Counted from the stretch's first letter, positions 34,255-42,887 are shown. The stretch is DNA of 64,000 nucleotides from CAKSQF01 sp051867915 (GCA_051867915.1 JBJDZJ010000191.1:23206-87205), one strand, 5' to 3'. A program made the numbers and translations. The notes: generated from the letters alone by a model not told the origin.

Positions 34255-34283
34255 TAGGAATTTTTTCGTTTCGATTGTATAAT
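34255..34283 (+). promoter_or_regulatory. Weak candidate promoter of the sigma factor gene
   Basis: TATAAT at 34278-34283 has no matching -35 at 17 bases (GTAGGA). A GGAAT at 34258-34262 could be an ECF-type -35, which would suggest autoregulation, but no clear ECF -10 was found. Upstream of it (34150-34255) is very AT-rich DNA without a gene. Confidence 0.35.
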
Positions 34284-34331
34284 GGATGAAAGGATAACGG
34301 TACCAAATCTTTTCTGATCGGAGAAACCCAT

Positions 34332-34922
34332 ATGGAAAATGGCGAAAGTAGCTACCGCCGTTTCCTGGACGGAGAGGAATCGGCCTTTGATGAGGTCGTG
34401 AAGCTCTATCTGGATAATCTGATTTTTTTCATCAACCGATATGTCGGCGATACCATGTCGGCGGAAGACCTGGCGATCGACACCCTGACGGAACTGGTGA
34501 TTCATCCCCACCGATACGATTTCAAAAGGCCGCTGAAGACCTATCTGTTCGCCATCGGAAAAAACAAGGCGATCAATTATCTAAAACGGCACCGACGGGT
34601 CGAATACACCGAAAATCCCGACAGTTTTGCCGATCTTGCCTCATTGGAGAACAGCGTCCTTGCCGATGAGCGACAGCGGGCGGTCAACCGCGCGCTGGAC
34701 AGGTTGCCCGACGATATGCGGATCTGCGTGCATCTGATCTATTTTGAAAATCTCTCCTATAAGGATGCGGCGTCGGTGATGAAGAAGAATGTCAAGCAGA
34801 TAGACAATCTGTTGTATCGGGCGAAGAACCGTCTTCGTCAGATGCTGTCCACCGAAAACATTCGGCTCTCCGAACCGTTTTCGGACATAGGGAACCAAGC
34901 GAAAGGCGAGACAATGAAATGA
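34332..34922 (+). CDS. ECF-type RNA polymerase sigma factor
   Basis: A 196-residue sigma-70 family protein of ECF size. Region 2 is 'SAFDEVVKLYLDNLIFFINRYVGDTMSAEDLAIDTLTELVIHPHRYD..KTYLFAIGKNKAINYLKRHRR', and region 4 is 'ALDRLPDDMRICVHLIYFENLSYKDAASVMKKNVKQIDNLLYRAKNRLR'. It has no extra domain. Its stop overlaps the start of the next gene (ATGA), whose single-helix product is probably its anti-sigma factor. The signal and regulon are unknown; the serpin gene downstream is a candidate target. Confidence 0.92.
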   Translation: MENGESSYRRFLDGEESAFDEVVKLYLDNLIFFINRYVGDTMSAEDLAIDTLTELVIHPHRYDFKRPLKTYLFAIGKNKAINYLKRHRRVEYTENPDSFADLASLENSVLADERQRAVNRALDRLPDDMRICVHLIYFENLSYKDAASVMKKNVKQIDNLLYRAKNRLRQMLSTENIRLSEPFSDIGNQAKGETMK

Positions 34923-35635
34923 GACGAACACAGGAGGAAATCTGTGCGGAGATCCGACGGCGACGGGATCTGTACAGAGAAAAAAAGCGCAGGCAGAAGC
35001 GAATCCTGATGACCACTCTGCCGGTGGTCTGCCTGGCTGTTGTGATGGCAGGGGGACTTTGGAAAATTGCCGCTCCGTGCATACTGTCGGATCATATTGG
35101 GGAGTCGACCACCGCCGCTTTTGACGGAGACTGTCAGGCAGTTTCAACCATGAAAACCGCTTTGGACGCCCCCGGCGAGGCACTGCCCCAACCGACTTCG
35201 GACGGTACGGATGGCGAAGTGCCGGAACCGGTCGGTCCGTCAGAATCGGGAGATGTCTCCGATTCCGATCCCACAGGGGGGTTGGAGGGGGAAGAAATGA
35301 CCTTTGAAGATCTGCTGATGCAGTGGGACTGCGTTTCGAAAATGAGCCTGACCGATTACCGCATCGGACGGTCGGAAACCCTTGAGGGAACAGTCTGTCA
35401 GGAGCTTCTGGAGGAGGTTCTGTATCCCGTTTTGATCCGTTCAACCGTCGGGGAATTTGATCCGTCACTCTGTTTTGCGGAGTTGATTCTGACTCTGTAC
35501 GATGGCGGGAGTCTGACGGTATCCTTCTATGAAGACGGCGGACTTACTCTGGACGGGGAACCGTTTCAGACCGACGCCGAGGGAATGGCACAGATTGGCA
35601 AACTGGCGGACTCGGTATTCGAACAGAACGGCTGA
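34919..35635 (+). CDS. Single-pass membrane protein, putative anti-sigma factor
   Basis: A 238-residue protein: a very basic cytosolic N-terminus of about 30 residues (RRTQEEICAEIRRRRDLYREKKRRQKR), one helix (ILMTTLPVVCLAVVMAGGLWKI), an acidic Pro/Ser linker and an extracytosolic domain at about 120-238. It lacks the HxxxCxxC zinc motif. The basic N-terminus plus translational coupling to an ECF sigma gene fits a small anti-sigma factor, but no anti-sigma domain is recognisable, so this is inference. Confidence 0.75.
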   Translation: MRRTQEEICAEIRRRRDLYREKKRRQKRILMTTLPVVCLAVVMAGGLWKIAAPCILSDHIGESTTAAFDGDCQAVSTMKTALDAPGEALPQPTSDGTDGEVPEPVGPSESGDVSDSDPTGGLEGEEMTFEDLLMQWDCVSKMSLTDYRIGRSETLEGTVCQELLEEVLYPVLIRSTVGEFDPSLCFAELILTLYDGGSLTVSFYEDGGLTLDGEPFQTDAEGMAQIGKLADSVFEQNG

Positions 35636-35748
35636 ATCCGTATGAAAGGTGGAAAAGTTTTTGCCTTGGCAGTTCCCGCAACTGCCAGTCCGGAAAAGCC
35701 GGAACCGGCTCCAAACTTTCGCAATATTTGAAAGGAATGGTCATAACA

Positions 35749-37080
35749 ATGAAACATCAACTGTTGAAAAGCACCGTCAGCACACTTTTGTGCGGCATCC
35801 TGCTGTCTGGACTTGCCGCCTGCGATGATGTCGAAGAGACTCAGACAACCCAAACCCAAACCGATCTTCTGATCGGAGCACTGCCTCCGGTCGAGGTTAT
35901 TCGGGCAAAGAATCTGACCGAAGAGATTCAATCCTATTTGGGTCTGGCGCCTTTCGAACCTAGCGAGGAGTTTGTCAGCGCACAGGCCAAATTTGCGGTG
36001 GAACTGTTTCAAAACAGCTATCAAAGCGGAGAAAATACCCTGATTTCGCCCCTGTCCGCCATGCTGGCTCTTGCCATGACGGCAAACGGGGCGGCAGGCG
36101 AGACTCAAAGACAGATGCTGGAGGTCCTTTCCGACGGGATGGGCCGGAAGGCGTTCAATGAACAGATTTATAGTTACCGGGTCCGTCTTCCGGAAAATGA
36201 TCGGGTCAAGCTGACCCTCGCCGACAGCATCTGGCTTCGGGACCGGGAAGACTTTTCGGTGAAGGAGAGCTTCCTGTATGATCTGGTGGGCTATTTCAAT
36301 GCAGAGGCATTTTTGGCGCCCTTCGACGACGGGACCCTTGAGGACATCAACCTTTGGATCAAACAGAACACAGGCGGGCTGATTGAAAATGCGTTGGATA
36401 GAATTGACACCGACACCTTGCTCTATCTCATCAATACCCTGTATTTTGATGCTGAGTGGGCAGAGCCATATACCGAAAACGCAGTTCAGAAAGGAACCTT
36501 TACCAACCGGGACGGAAGCCAAGTGACGGCAGATTTCATGCACTCACAGGAGTGGAGCTATCTGTGCGACGGCACCTTTGAGGGATTTTCAAAGAACTAT
36601 GCCGGCGGTGACTACTCCTTTGTGGCGCTTCTTCCTGTAGACGGGTCGGGTACCGACCCGGATGCCGGTCTTGCCGACCTCACAGGGGAGAAATTGCAGT
36701 CCCTTCTGTCCTGTGCCAAGAGGGAGAAGGTCATCGCCGCCCTGCCGAAATTCAGCGTGGATTTCTCTGTGCTGCTCAACGATGCCCTTATTCAGATGGG
36801 AATGTCCGACGCCTTTAACTCCTCAGCCGCCGATTTTTCGGCAATGTCGGACCGTGATCTGTATATCGGTCGGGTTATTCACAAAACCCACATCACGGTA
36901 GCCGAGCAGGGAACCGTAGCGGGAGCGGTTACCATTGTGGAAATGGACGAAGAATGTGTGGATGATCCGGATGAGGTGGTCCACGAGATCACGCTGGATC
37001 GCCCGTTTGTCTACCTGATCGTGGACAATCACACCAATCTCCCGATCTTTATGGGTGTTATGAACCAAATGGAAGGATAA
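35749..37080 (+). CDS. Serpin-family protease inhibitor lipoprotein
   Basis: A 443-residue lipoprotein (lipobox SGLAAC, Cys 25) with a full serpin fold. Hallmarks are 'NTLISPLSAMLALAMTANGAAGETQRQMLEVL' near the start, 'LINTLYFDAEWAEPY', the hinge 'VAEQGTVAGAVTIVEM', and the C-terminal 'RPFVYLIVDNHTNLPIFMGVMNQM'. A reactive-centre loop of normal or greater length and a proper small-residue hinge mean it could be inhibitory. Aligning P17=E and P15=G puts P1 at Glu and P1' at Cys within MDEECVDD, an unusually acidic site. Bacterial serpins of gut clostridia can inhibit host or bacterial serine proteases; the target here is unknown. Confidence 0.93.
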   Translation: MKHQLLKSTVSTLLCGILLSGLAACDDVEETQTTQTQTDLLIGALPPVEVIRAKNLTEEIQSYLGLAPFEPSEEFVSAQAKFAVELFQNSYQSGENTLISPLSAMLALAMTANGAAGETQRQMLEVLSDGMGRKAFNEQIYSYRVRLPENDRVKLTLADSIWLRDREDFSVKESFLYDLVGYFNAEAFLAPFDDGTLEDINLWIKQNTGGLIENALDRIDTDTLLYLINTLYFDAEWAEPYTENAVQKGTFTNRDGSQVTADFMHSQEWSYLCDGTFEGFSKNYAGGDYSFVALLPVDGSGTDPDAGLADLTGEKLQSLLSCAKREKVIAALPKFSVDFSVLLNDALIQMGMSDAFNSSAADFSAMSDRDLYIGRVIHKTHITVAEQGTVAGAVTIVEMDEECVDDPDEVVHEITLDRPFVYLIVDNHTNLPIFMGVMNQMEG

Positions 37081-37084
37081 AGAC

Positions 37085-37119
37085 CTTTCACCCCGGACAG
37101 ATTATGTCCGGGGTGAAAG
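37085..37119 (+). terminator. Probable terminator of the serpin gene
   Basis: CTTTCACCCCGGAC (37085-37098) and GTCCGGGGTGAAAG (37106-37119) form a perfect 14-bp stem, followed by only TTT, so it may be leaky into the small gene at 37125. Confidence 0.65.
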
Positions 37120-37124
37120 TTTGG

Positions 37125-37331
37125 ATGCGGTATGAAAATCTTTGTGCGCTGATCAGGGGCAGTTCGGGGAGCCGACGGTTCTTCTTTACGCTGTCCGTGG
37201 AGGATCAGCTTGCCATGCAGTCCTACGGCGATTTTATCCATACGGCGGAGGATCTGCATCGCTATGCCGATGCGGCAAAGGAGGATCGCCGCCGCAGAAG
37301 GCTGTCGGGATATTGTGACAGGGAGCAATAA
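37125..37331 (+). CDS. Small hypothetical protein
   Basis: A 68-residue product beginning MRYENLCALIRGSSGSRRFFFTL. The composition is protein-like, with a helical, charged C-terminal half (QLAMQSYGDFIHTAEDLHRYADAAKEDRRRRR). I recall similar short proteins in other Ruminococcaceae but cannot name a family. The start is uncertain and no strong SD is visible. A terminator hairpin follows it, which supports a real transcript. Confidence 0.5.
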   Translation: MRYENLCALIRGSSGSRRFFFTLSVEDQLAMQSYGDFIHTAEDLHRYADAAKEDRRRRRLSGYCDREQ

Positions 37332-37382
37332 CAAGAACTGCCCGAAAAGGGAAACACAGACGGATATGCTCGAAGCGGGAGG

Positions 37383-37412
37383 AGACCTTCGTCGGTTTTC
37401 CGACGAAGGTCT
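37383..37412 (+). terminator. Terminator after the small gene
   Basis: AGACCTTCGTCGG (37383-37395) and CCGACGAAGGTCT (37400-37412) with a TTTT loop, followed by TCCTTATTT. It ends just before the convergent HMA gene's stop at 37416, so it could work both ways. Confidence 0.7.
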
Positions 37413-37415
37413 TCC

Positions 37416-37670
37416 TTATTTCCGAAAGCCGAACAGTCCCTTTTTCTCGTAAGGCTCCTTGGTGACGCCGATCAGACGGTATCCGATTTTCTCCAGCGCC
37501 GAGCGGAGCGTTTCTTCATCCACATCCTGTTCGCACAGGATCACCGTCTCCCCCTTGCTGTGGGACGAAGTCACCTTCTTCACCTTAAGGGCATTGCGAA
37601 CGGCGTCGTTTACATGGGATTCGCACATGGGACACATCATCCCGTCGATTTTGAGTACGATCTTTTTCAT
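37416..37670 (-). CDS. Heavy-metal-associated (HMA) domain protein
   Basis: An 84-residue HMA domain, 'KKIVLKIDGMMCPMCESHVNDAVRN', with the metal-binding MxCxxC motif near residues 11-15. Stand-alone HMA proteins act as copper or other soft-metal chaperones. The C-terminus has an extra YEKKGLFGFRK tail. ATG 37670 has GGAGGA upstream. No P-type ATPase gene is nearby. Upstream lies a palindrome resembling DtxR/MntR-family operators, so expression probably responds to a metal, though an iron- or manganese-type site in front of an HMA protein is unexpected. Confidence 0.88.
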   Translation of the reverse strand: MKKIVLKIDGMMCPMCESHVNDAVRNALKVKKVTSSHSKGETVILCEQDVDEETLRSALEKIGYRLIGVTKEPYEKKGLFGFRK

Positions 37671-37689
37671 CGGTTGGTTCCTCCTTATT

Positions 37690-37707
37690 TTAGTTAGCAT
37701 TAACTAA
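37690..37707 (-). promoter_or_regulatory. DtxR/MntR-like operator
   Basis: The 18-bp palindrome TTAGTTA-gcat-TAACTAA resembles DtxR/IdeR-type sites (TTAGGTTAGGCTAACCTAA). It sits between the HMA gene's -10 and its ribosome binding site, a repressing position. The regulator is not in the window. Confidence 0.6.
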
Positions 37708-37712
37708 CCTAT

Positions 37713-37741
37713 GTTTTACCACATTCGGCGGGAAAAGTCAA
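37713..37741 (-). promoter_or_regulatory. Promoter of the HMA gene
   Basis: Minus strand TTGACT (37736-37741), 17-base spacer, TAAAAC (37713-37718), with TGG in front as extended -10. Confidence 0.6.
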
Positions 37742-37847
37742 GAGGATTCGCGAAATTTTCTGCAGAAAATCCGAAACGGTTCGCCCGGCTTGACAATCAC
37801 CGCCCGATGGCGGGGCTCCCGTTATAAACAAATTCACAAGATTCCTC

Positions 37848-37876
37848 TTGCAATCGCGCGAAAAGTATGATATAAT
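37848..37876 (+). promoter_or_regulatory. Upstream promoter of the GH92 gene
   Basis: TTGCAA (37848-37853), 17-base spacer, TATAAT (37871-37876), with TGA before it as extended -10. The gene-free stretch 37671-38014 holds this, the promoter at 37970, and the HMA regulatory sites; nothing else was recognised there. Confidence 0.65.
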
Positions 37877-37969
37877 CATTTCAAAACCCGATTTCGCCGT
37901 TCCGACCGATAATGTGGGGATTTTTGAGCCTGAATCCGCTATTTTTGAATGGATTTGAAGGCGTAAAAC

Positions 37970-37978
37970 TGGTATAAT
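37970..37978 (+). promoter_or_regulatory. Proximal extended -10 promoter of the GH92 gene
   Basis: TGGTATAAT, an extended -10 without a good -35 at 17 bases. The same element precedes the CarD-type gene (42233-42241). It starts a leader of about 30 bases. Confidence 0.55.
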
Positions 37979-38014
37979 AGAAACACTGTAATTCAATGCG
38001 AAAGGAACCTGTCT

Positions 38015-41000
38015 ATGAAAAAAACGACACAAATCCTGTCAGCCCTTCTGTCCGGACTGCTGGCACTCGCTCCCCTGTCGGCACTGGGCCCCTTCTCCTT
38101 TGCCGCCTCCGGCAGTGAGGACATACCGGACAAACTTCTGTTCTCCTCTTCCTTTGAGTCAACCGATCCTGCCCCCCTGAAATCGGTGTCGGACAACGGT
38201 TACTACAACAATGTGGAGCTGTTCGAAGTCGTATCCGAAATCGACGGCGAGTTTACGGATTCCGTTCTGATAGACAGCATCGCCGGAAGCAGCGATTACA
38301 AGGATGCCGAAAGTAAGAAAATGCTGTTCGACAAATCGCTGTCTACCAAGTTTCTGACCGAAAAGAATCCCTCGGCGAACGATCCCGTGTGGGTTTCCTT
38401 CTCTTTGGTCAGCCCTCAGGTAGTGGGCATCTATGCCATCACCTCCGCCAACGATGAGGACGGCAGAGATCCCAAGGCATGGACGCTGTACGGATCGGCC
38501 GACGGTAAGAACTATGTGGAACTGGACAGCCGCTCCGGTCAGAAATTTACCGGCAGAGGTCAGTTGGTGGTCTATGAGATTGAGAACAACACGGCCGCTT
38601 ATCAGTATTACAAGCTGGAAATCACCCAGAACAACGGCGCAGGCATGACTCAGCTTGCCGATCTTCGGCTGGGTACCGGCATTCCGAGCGGAGCCGAAGA
38701 TACCCAGGATTCGCCTATGACCACCGTAGTGGGAAGCGGTCCCAATTCCTCCTGGAACAAGTCGGGCGCATTCGACGGCTCCCGAGCCCTTGCGGTTTAC
38801 GGCAAGCAGACGCAGAAGACCGACACCTACGCCCGTAACCTTCTTTACAGCGGACTGAACATCCCGGTTACTGCCCATACGAACCTTTCCTATGTTCATT
38901 TTCCCGCACTGTCGGACGGCTCGACCTACGACTATGAATACACCTCCATGCATCTGGCGCTGGATGTGAAATTTACCGACGGCAGTTATCTGTCCGAGCT
39001 TTCTGCTGTCGATCAGAACGGATTCGGCATGGATCCCGTTTCCAAGGGCGAGTCGGATGCCCTGTTCACCATGCAGTGGAACTACATCGAGACCTGCCTC
39101 GGCGATGTGGCAGAAGGCAAAACCATCGACAGTCTGTATGTCTACTTCCGTATGGATGAGTCCACCACTGCCGCAAAGTTTATGGCATACTTTGACGACA
39201 TCGTCATCGAGGATAAGACCCCCGTTACATACGAGCATCTCTCCGACTATATCGTCACTACCCGGGGAACCAACTGCACCACATCCTTCTCCAGAGGCCT
39301 GACCACCCCCTTCTGTGCCATGCCTAACGGCTTCAACTTCTATACGCCGGTTACCGAGGTGGGTTCCAATCAGCCCTATCACTATCAGAACAATACCATC
39401 TATCAGTTCTCGGTTTCCCATGTCCCCTCCACATGGGTGGGCGACTACGGAACCTGGCAGTTTATGGCAAATACATCGGTGGATCCCGAAAATATGACCG
39501 ACAGTTCCATCTCCTCTTCCAATGTGGGCGCAACCTTTGACCATGACAACGAGGTCGCAAAGGCGCACTATTACAGCGTCACCTTTGACGAAGGCTCCAA
39601 GGCATCGGGCGTTCGGGTGGAGATGACCCCCACCGTTCACGGTGTCTATGTGCGTTTCACCTTCCCGGAAGGAAGCGACAATGTCAATGTAATCTTCGAC
39701 TGCGTCAGAGCAAGCGGCAGTGTGGCGGTAAAAGCGGACGGCAGCTTTACGGCGGTCAGCAAGCATACCGAAAGAGGTTCGGGCAACCTTCAGGTCTGCG
39801 GTACCTTCGATCAGACCCCTCTGTCGGTACATAAGTCTTCCAACGGGAAGACCGCTATGGTGACCTTCCCCGAAGGAACCACCGAGGTTACCATGAAGTT
39901 TGCAACCTCCTTCCTGTCGCAAAATCAGGCATCTCACAATCTGGAGCTGGAGATTCCCGACGGCGAGACCTTTGATACCGTCTTTGCCAAGGCACAGCAG
40001 GCGTGGGACGACATCTGCGGCATCATTGAAATCGAGGGTGCCTCCTACACTCAGATGACCACCTTCTATTCCTGTATGTACCGTCTCTATTCCTATCCCA
40101 ATCTGTACAGTGAGAACAAGGGAACCAATGAGGAACCCGAATGGGTATATGCCAGCCCCTATCATAACGGGAAGGAAACCGCAGGAAAACTGTATGTCAA
40201 CAACGGATTCTGGGATACCTACCGTACCGCATGGGCGGCTTATGCGCTCCTGACTCCCACCCTTGACGGGGAACTGCTGAACGGTCTGCTCACTCACTAC
40301 GAGGATAACGGCTGGATCCCCCGTTGGGTGGCTCCCGGCGGCACCAGCTCCATGCTGGGAACCAGCTCGGATATTATCTTCGCCGACGCTTATGTAAAGG
40401 GCATTGAATTCGATATCGAAACCGCCTTTGAATCCATGCTCCGCAATGCTTCCACCGTGTCCACGAACACCGCCAACGGAGGCAGAGAAGAGAACAATAC
40501 CGCACCCTTCGTCGGCTATGTTTCCAATGCTGTGGGCTCCGGCTTCTCCTGGTCCATGGAGGACTACATTTCCGACTACTGCATCGGCGTCATGGCAGAG
40601 ATGCTCGGCAAGACCGATGAGGCAGAATACTACTATAACCGTGCCAGATTCTACACCATTCTCTATAACGAGAATGTCGGCTTCTTCATGGGTATGAACT
40701 CCGCCGGCAACTGGACCTACGGCTCCGATTACAGTCCCTCCTGGTGGTGGGGTGACTACACCGAGACCAACGGCTGGACCATGACCTTCGCCCCCGTCTT
40801 CGACGGGAACGGACTTGCAACGCTTTTCGGCGGCAAGGAGGCGCTGGCAAAGAAGCTGGACAGCTACTTTGACAACAGCATCACTGCCATGAAGCAGGTT
40901 CAGTCCGGCTCCATTCACGAAATGGTAGAGGCCAGAGAGGTTCGTCTGGGACAGTACGGACACTCCAATCAGCCTGCCCATGCCATCCCTTATCTGTACG

Positions 41001-42103
41001 CCTATGCCGATCAGCCCTACAAAACCCAGGCACTGGTCCGGGATATTCTGGATCGCCTGTATGTTGGCTCCGAAATCGGTCAGGGATACTGCGGAGATGA
41101 GGACAACGGCGAAATGTCTGGCTGGTACATCCTGTCCTCTCTGGGCATTTATCCCCAGAATATGGGCAGCGGACAGTACATCATCGGCGCCCCCCTGTTC
41201 GATAAGGCAACGGTGCATCTGGAAAACGGCAAGGATCTGGTGATTATCGCCGAAAACAACTCTTCCGAGAATGTCTACATTCAGTCGGCAACCCTGAACG
41301 GCGAAGCCTTCAACAGCTGCTACATTGATCACAGCACCCTTCTTGAAGGCGGCACGCTGTCCTTCGTCATGGGTAATCAGCCTTCCACCTTCGGTGTGGA
41401 CAGCGATCCCAAGTCGCTGACTGCGGAAGGGAAGTCTCCCGCTCCCATTACCGATCTGATCATTCCGACCGGCAGATCCAAAACCTCCATTCAGGATGCG
41501 GCATTTGATCCGGCGAAGGCGGCAGTTTACTGTCAGGATATTACCAATTATCGGAACCTCTTTGACAACGACAGCACCAGCACAGCCAAAATGGCTGCCG
41601 GCGGTACGGTTGTCTGGTCTTCCAAGAGCGGAACCTCTCTGAGCATGATTACCCTGACCTGCGGCGTCAAGCGGGCGGGATCAGCACCGAAGGCCTTCAC
41701 GCTGGAGGCATCCAACGACGGCGTCAACTGGAAGACGCTGATCGAAAAGACCGATCTGGTCTACAATTGGGATAACTATATCATGCCCTTCGCCATTCCC
41801 GACGATGCGGCAGGCGTCTACCTCTACTACCGTCTGACCTTCCCCTCGGGCGGAACATTGGGCGAGATCGAATTGCTGGGTGAGAGTGCGGCGGATGCCG
41901 AGCTGACGCCCATTGAGCCCTCAGCCGATCCCGATACTCCCGTTGATCCGGAGGAACCCGGTGTCAATCCCGCTGATCCCACGGAACCCGACGACAATAA
42001 GTCCATCGTTCCGATGATCCTGATCATTGTCGGTGCTGTCCTTATTGCAGGCGGTATCGCCGTCGTCATCCTGTTTGTTGCGAAAAAGAAGAAACAACAG
42101 TAA
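38015..42103 (+). CDS. GH92 alpha-mannosidase, membrane-anchored, with discoidin-like domains
   Basis: A 1362-residue exoenzyme. A signal peptide is followed by an F5/8-type C (CBM32-like) domain at about 85-230. The GH92 domain spans roughly 400-1130: 'FWDTYRTAWAAYALLTP', 'DYSPSWWWGDYTETNGW', 'GHSNQPAHAIPYLYAYADQP' and 'CGDEDNGEMSGWYILSSLGIYPQ' are family signatures; GH92 enzymes are calcium-dependent exo-alpha-mannosidases on N-glycans or fungal mannans. A second discoidin-like domain (about 1165-1290), an acidic Pro linker and a C-terminal helix followed by KKKKQQ tether it to the membrane. No other mannan gene is adjacent. Host glycan foraging is the likely use. Confidence 0.93.
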   Translation: MKKTTQILSALLSGLLALAPLSALGPFSFAASGSEDIPDKLLFSSSFESTDPAPLKSVSDNGYYNNVELFEVVSEIDGEFTDSVLIDSIAGSSDYKDAESKKMLFDKSLSTKFLTEKNPSANDPVWVSFSLVSPQVVGIYAITSANDEDGRDPKAWTLYGSADGKNYVELDSRSGQKFTGRGQLVVYEIENNTAAYQYYKLEITQNNGAGMTQLADLRLGTGIPSGAEDTQDSPMTTVVGSGPNSSWNKSGAFDGSRALAVYGKQTQKTDTYARNLLYSGLNIPVTAHTNLSYVHFPALSDGSTYDYEYTSMHLALDVKFTDGSYLSELSAVDQNGFGMDPVSKGESDALFTMQWNYIETCLGDVAEGKTIDSLYVYFRMDESTTAAKFMAYFDDIVIEDKTPVTYEHLSDYIVTTRGTNCTTSFSRGLTTPFCAMPNGFNFYTPVTEVGSNQPYHYQNNTIYQFSVSHVPSTWVGDYGTWQFMANTSVDPENMTDSSISSSNVGATFDHDNEVAKAHYYSVTFDEGSKASGVRVEMTPTVHGVYVRFTFPEGSDNVNVIFDCVRASGSVAVKADGSFTAVSKHTERGSGNLQVCGTFDQTPLSVHKSSNGKTAMVTFPEGTTEVTMKFATSFLSQNQASHNLELEIPDGETFDTVFAKAQQAWDDICGIIEIEGASYTQMTTFYSCMYRLYSYPNLYSENKGTNEEPEWVYASPYHNGKETAGKLYVNNGFWDTYRTAWAAYALLTPTLDGELLNGLLTHYEDNGWIPRWVAPGGTSSMLGTSSDIIFADAYVKGIEFDIETAFESMLRNASTVSTNTANGGREENNTAPFVGYVSNAVGSGFSWSMEDYISDYCIGVMAEMLGKTDEAEYYYNRARFYTILYNENVGFFMGMNSAGNWTYGSDYSPSWWWGDYTETNGWTMTFAPVFDGNGLATLFGGKEALAKKLDSYFDNSITAMKQVQSGSIHEMVEAREVRLGQYGHSNQPAHAIPYLYAYADQPYKTQALVRDILDRLYVGSEIGQGYCGDEDNGEMSGWYILSSLGIYPQNMGSGQYIIGAPLFDKATVHLENGKDLVIIAENNSSENVYIQSATLNGEAFNSCYIDHSTLLEGGTLSFVMGNQPSTFGVDSDPKSLTAEGKSPAPITDLIIPTGRSKTSIQDAAFDPAKAAVYCQDITNYRNLFDNDSTSTAKMAAGGTVVWSSKSGTSLSMITLTCGVKRAGSAPKAFTLEASNDGVNWKTLIEKTDLVYNWDNYIMPFAIPDDAAGVYLYYRLTFPSGGTLGEIELLGESAADAELTPIEPSADPDTPVDPEEPGVNPADPTEPDDNKSIVPMILIIVGAVLIAGGIAVVILFVAKKKKQQ

Positions 42104-42121
42104 AACCGAATATTCGGGGAA

Positions 42122-42168
42122 AACTCCTCCGCCTGGCGCAATATGCGCCAGGCGGAGGAGTTCTTTGT
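42122..42168 (+). terminator. Terminator of the GH92 gene
   Basis: An 18-bp perfect stem, AACTCCTCCGCCTGGCGC (42122-42139) with its complement at 42145-42162, and tail CTTTGTG. Confidence 0.85.
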
Positions 42169-42232
42169 GTGGAATGCGCATGAAAATCCAAAGATTTTGG
42201 TGAAAATGCCCATGGTATTTTCATGCAAAAAG

Positions 42233-42241
42233 TGGTATAAT
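42233..42241 (+). promoter_or_regulatory. Extended -10 promoter of the CarD-type gene
   Basis: TGGTATAAT with no good -35; matches the element at 37970-37978. The leader is about 90 bases. Confidence 0.55.
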
Positions 42242-42335
42242 ATAGAAAAGGAAATGCGCATCTTTGAGCAATTTAATGGGAAAGATCGGCGTTTCTACGG
42301 CTTTTTCGGATGAGATGCGAAAGGAGTGCCACTGT

Positions 42336-42860
42336 ATGAAATTGGAAATCGGCTCTATGCTGGTGTACGGATCCAGAGGAGTCTGCAAGGTCGAGGATAT
42401 TAAAAAAGAGCGTTTTGTCAGTCAGGAACGGGAATACTATCTGCTTCGGCCCATGGACGATGTCAAATCGCTGATCTATGTTCCCGTGGACAGCGATCGG
42501 CTGGAAAAGCAGGTCCGCAAGGTTCTGACTCCGGGCGAAATTGATCATCTGATTTCCATTATGCCCAATGAGGCGGCGCCGTGGATCGAGGAAAACCGGG
42601 CAAGAGCGGAATTTTTTAAGTCGGTGATGGAAAGCGGAAACCGGGAACAGATGGTTCAGATCATCAAGACCCTGTATCTGCGCAGGCAGGAGCTGGCGGC
42701 AGTGGGAAAACGGCTGAATGTGGCCGACGAGACGGTGCTTTCCAGATTGGAAAAACTGCTGTATGATGAGTTTGCACTGGTGCTGAATATCCGTCCGGAT
42801 GAGGTTCTGCCCTTTATTCAGGAAAAACTCCGGGGAGAGCAGGGCGAAAACGCCGGATAA
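42336..42860 (+). CDS. CarD-family (CdnL/TRCF interaction domain) transcription regulator
   Basis: A 174-residue protein. The N-terminus 'MKLEIGSMLVYGSRGVCKVEDIKKERF..REYYLLRP..DVKSLIYVPVDS' is the CarD/CdnL RNA-polymerase-interacting Tudor-like domain. The helical C-terminal part (about 80-170) is the DNA-binding half. CarD proteins stabilise open promoter complexes. It is monocistronic, with SD AAGGAG 8 bases before ATG 42336 and a hairpin after the stop. Confidence 0.9.
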   Translation: MKLEIGSMLVYGSRGVCKVEDIKKERFVSQEREYYLLRPMDDVKSLIYVPVDSDRLEKQVRKVLTPGEIDHLISIMPNEAAPWIEENRARAEFFKSVMESGNREQMVQIIKTLYLRRQELAAVGKRLNVADETVLSRLEKLLYDEFALVLNIRPDEVLPFIQEKLRGEQGENAG

Positions 42861-42887
42861 GAGGGTAAGCGGATATCAAATTATAGA

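Noticed and set aside
38159..41332. A 1057-codon open frame antisense to the GH92 gene
   Set aside because: It is a shadow caused by the codon usage of the real gene. The GH92 frame has clear domains and an SD; the antisense product has no recognisable motif and a His/Gly/Val-rich composition.
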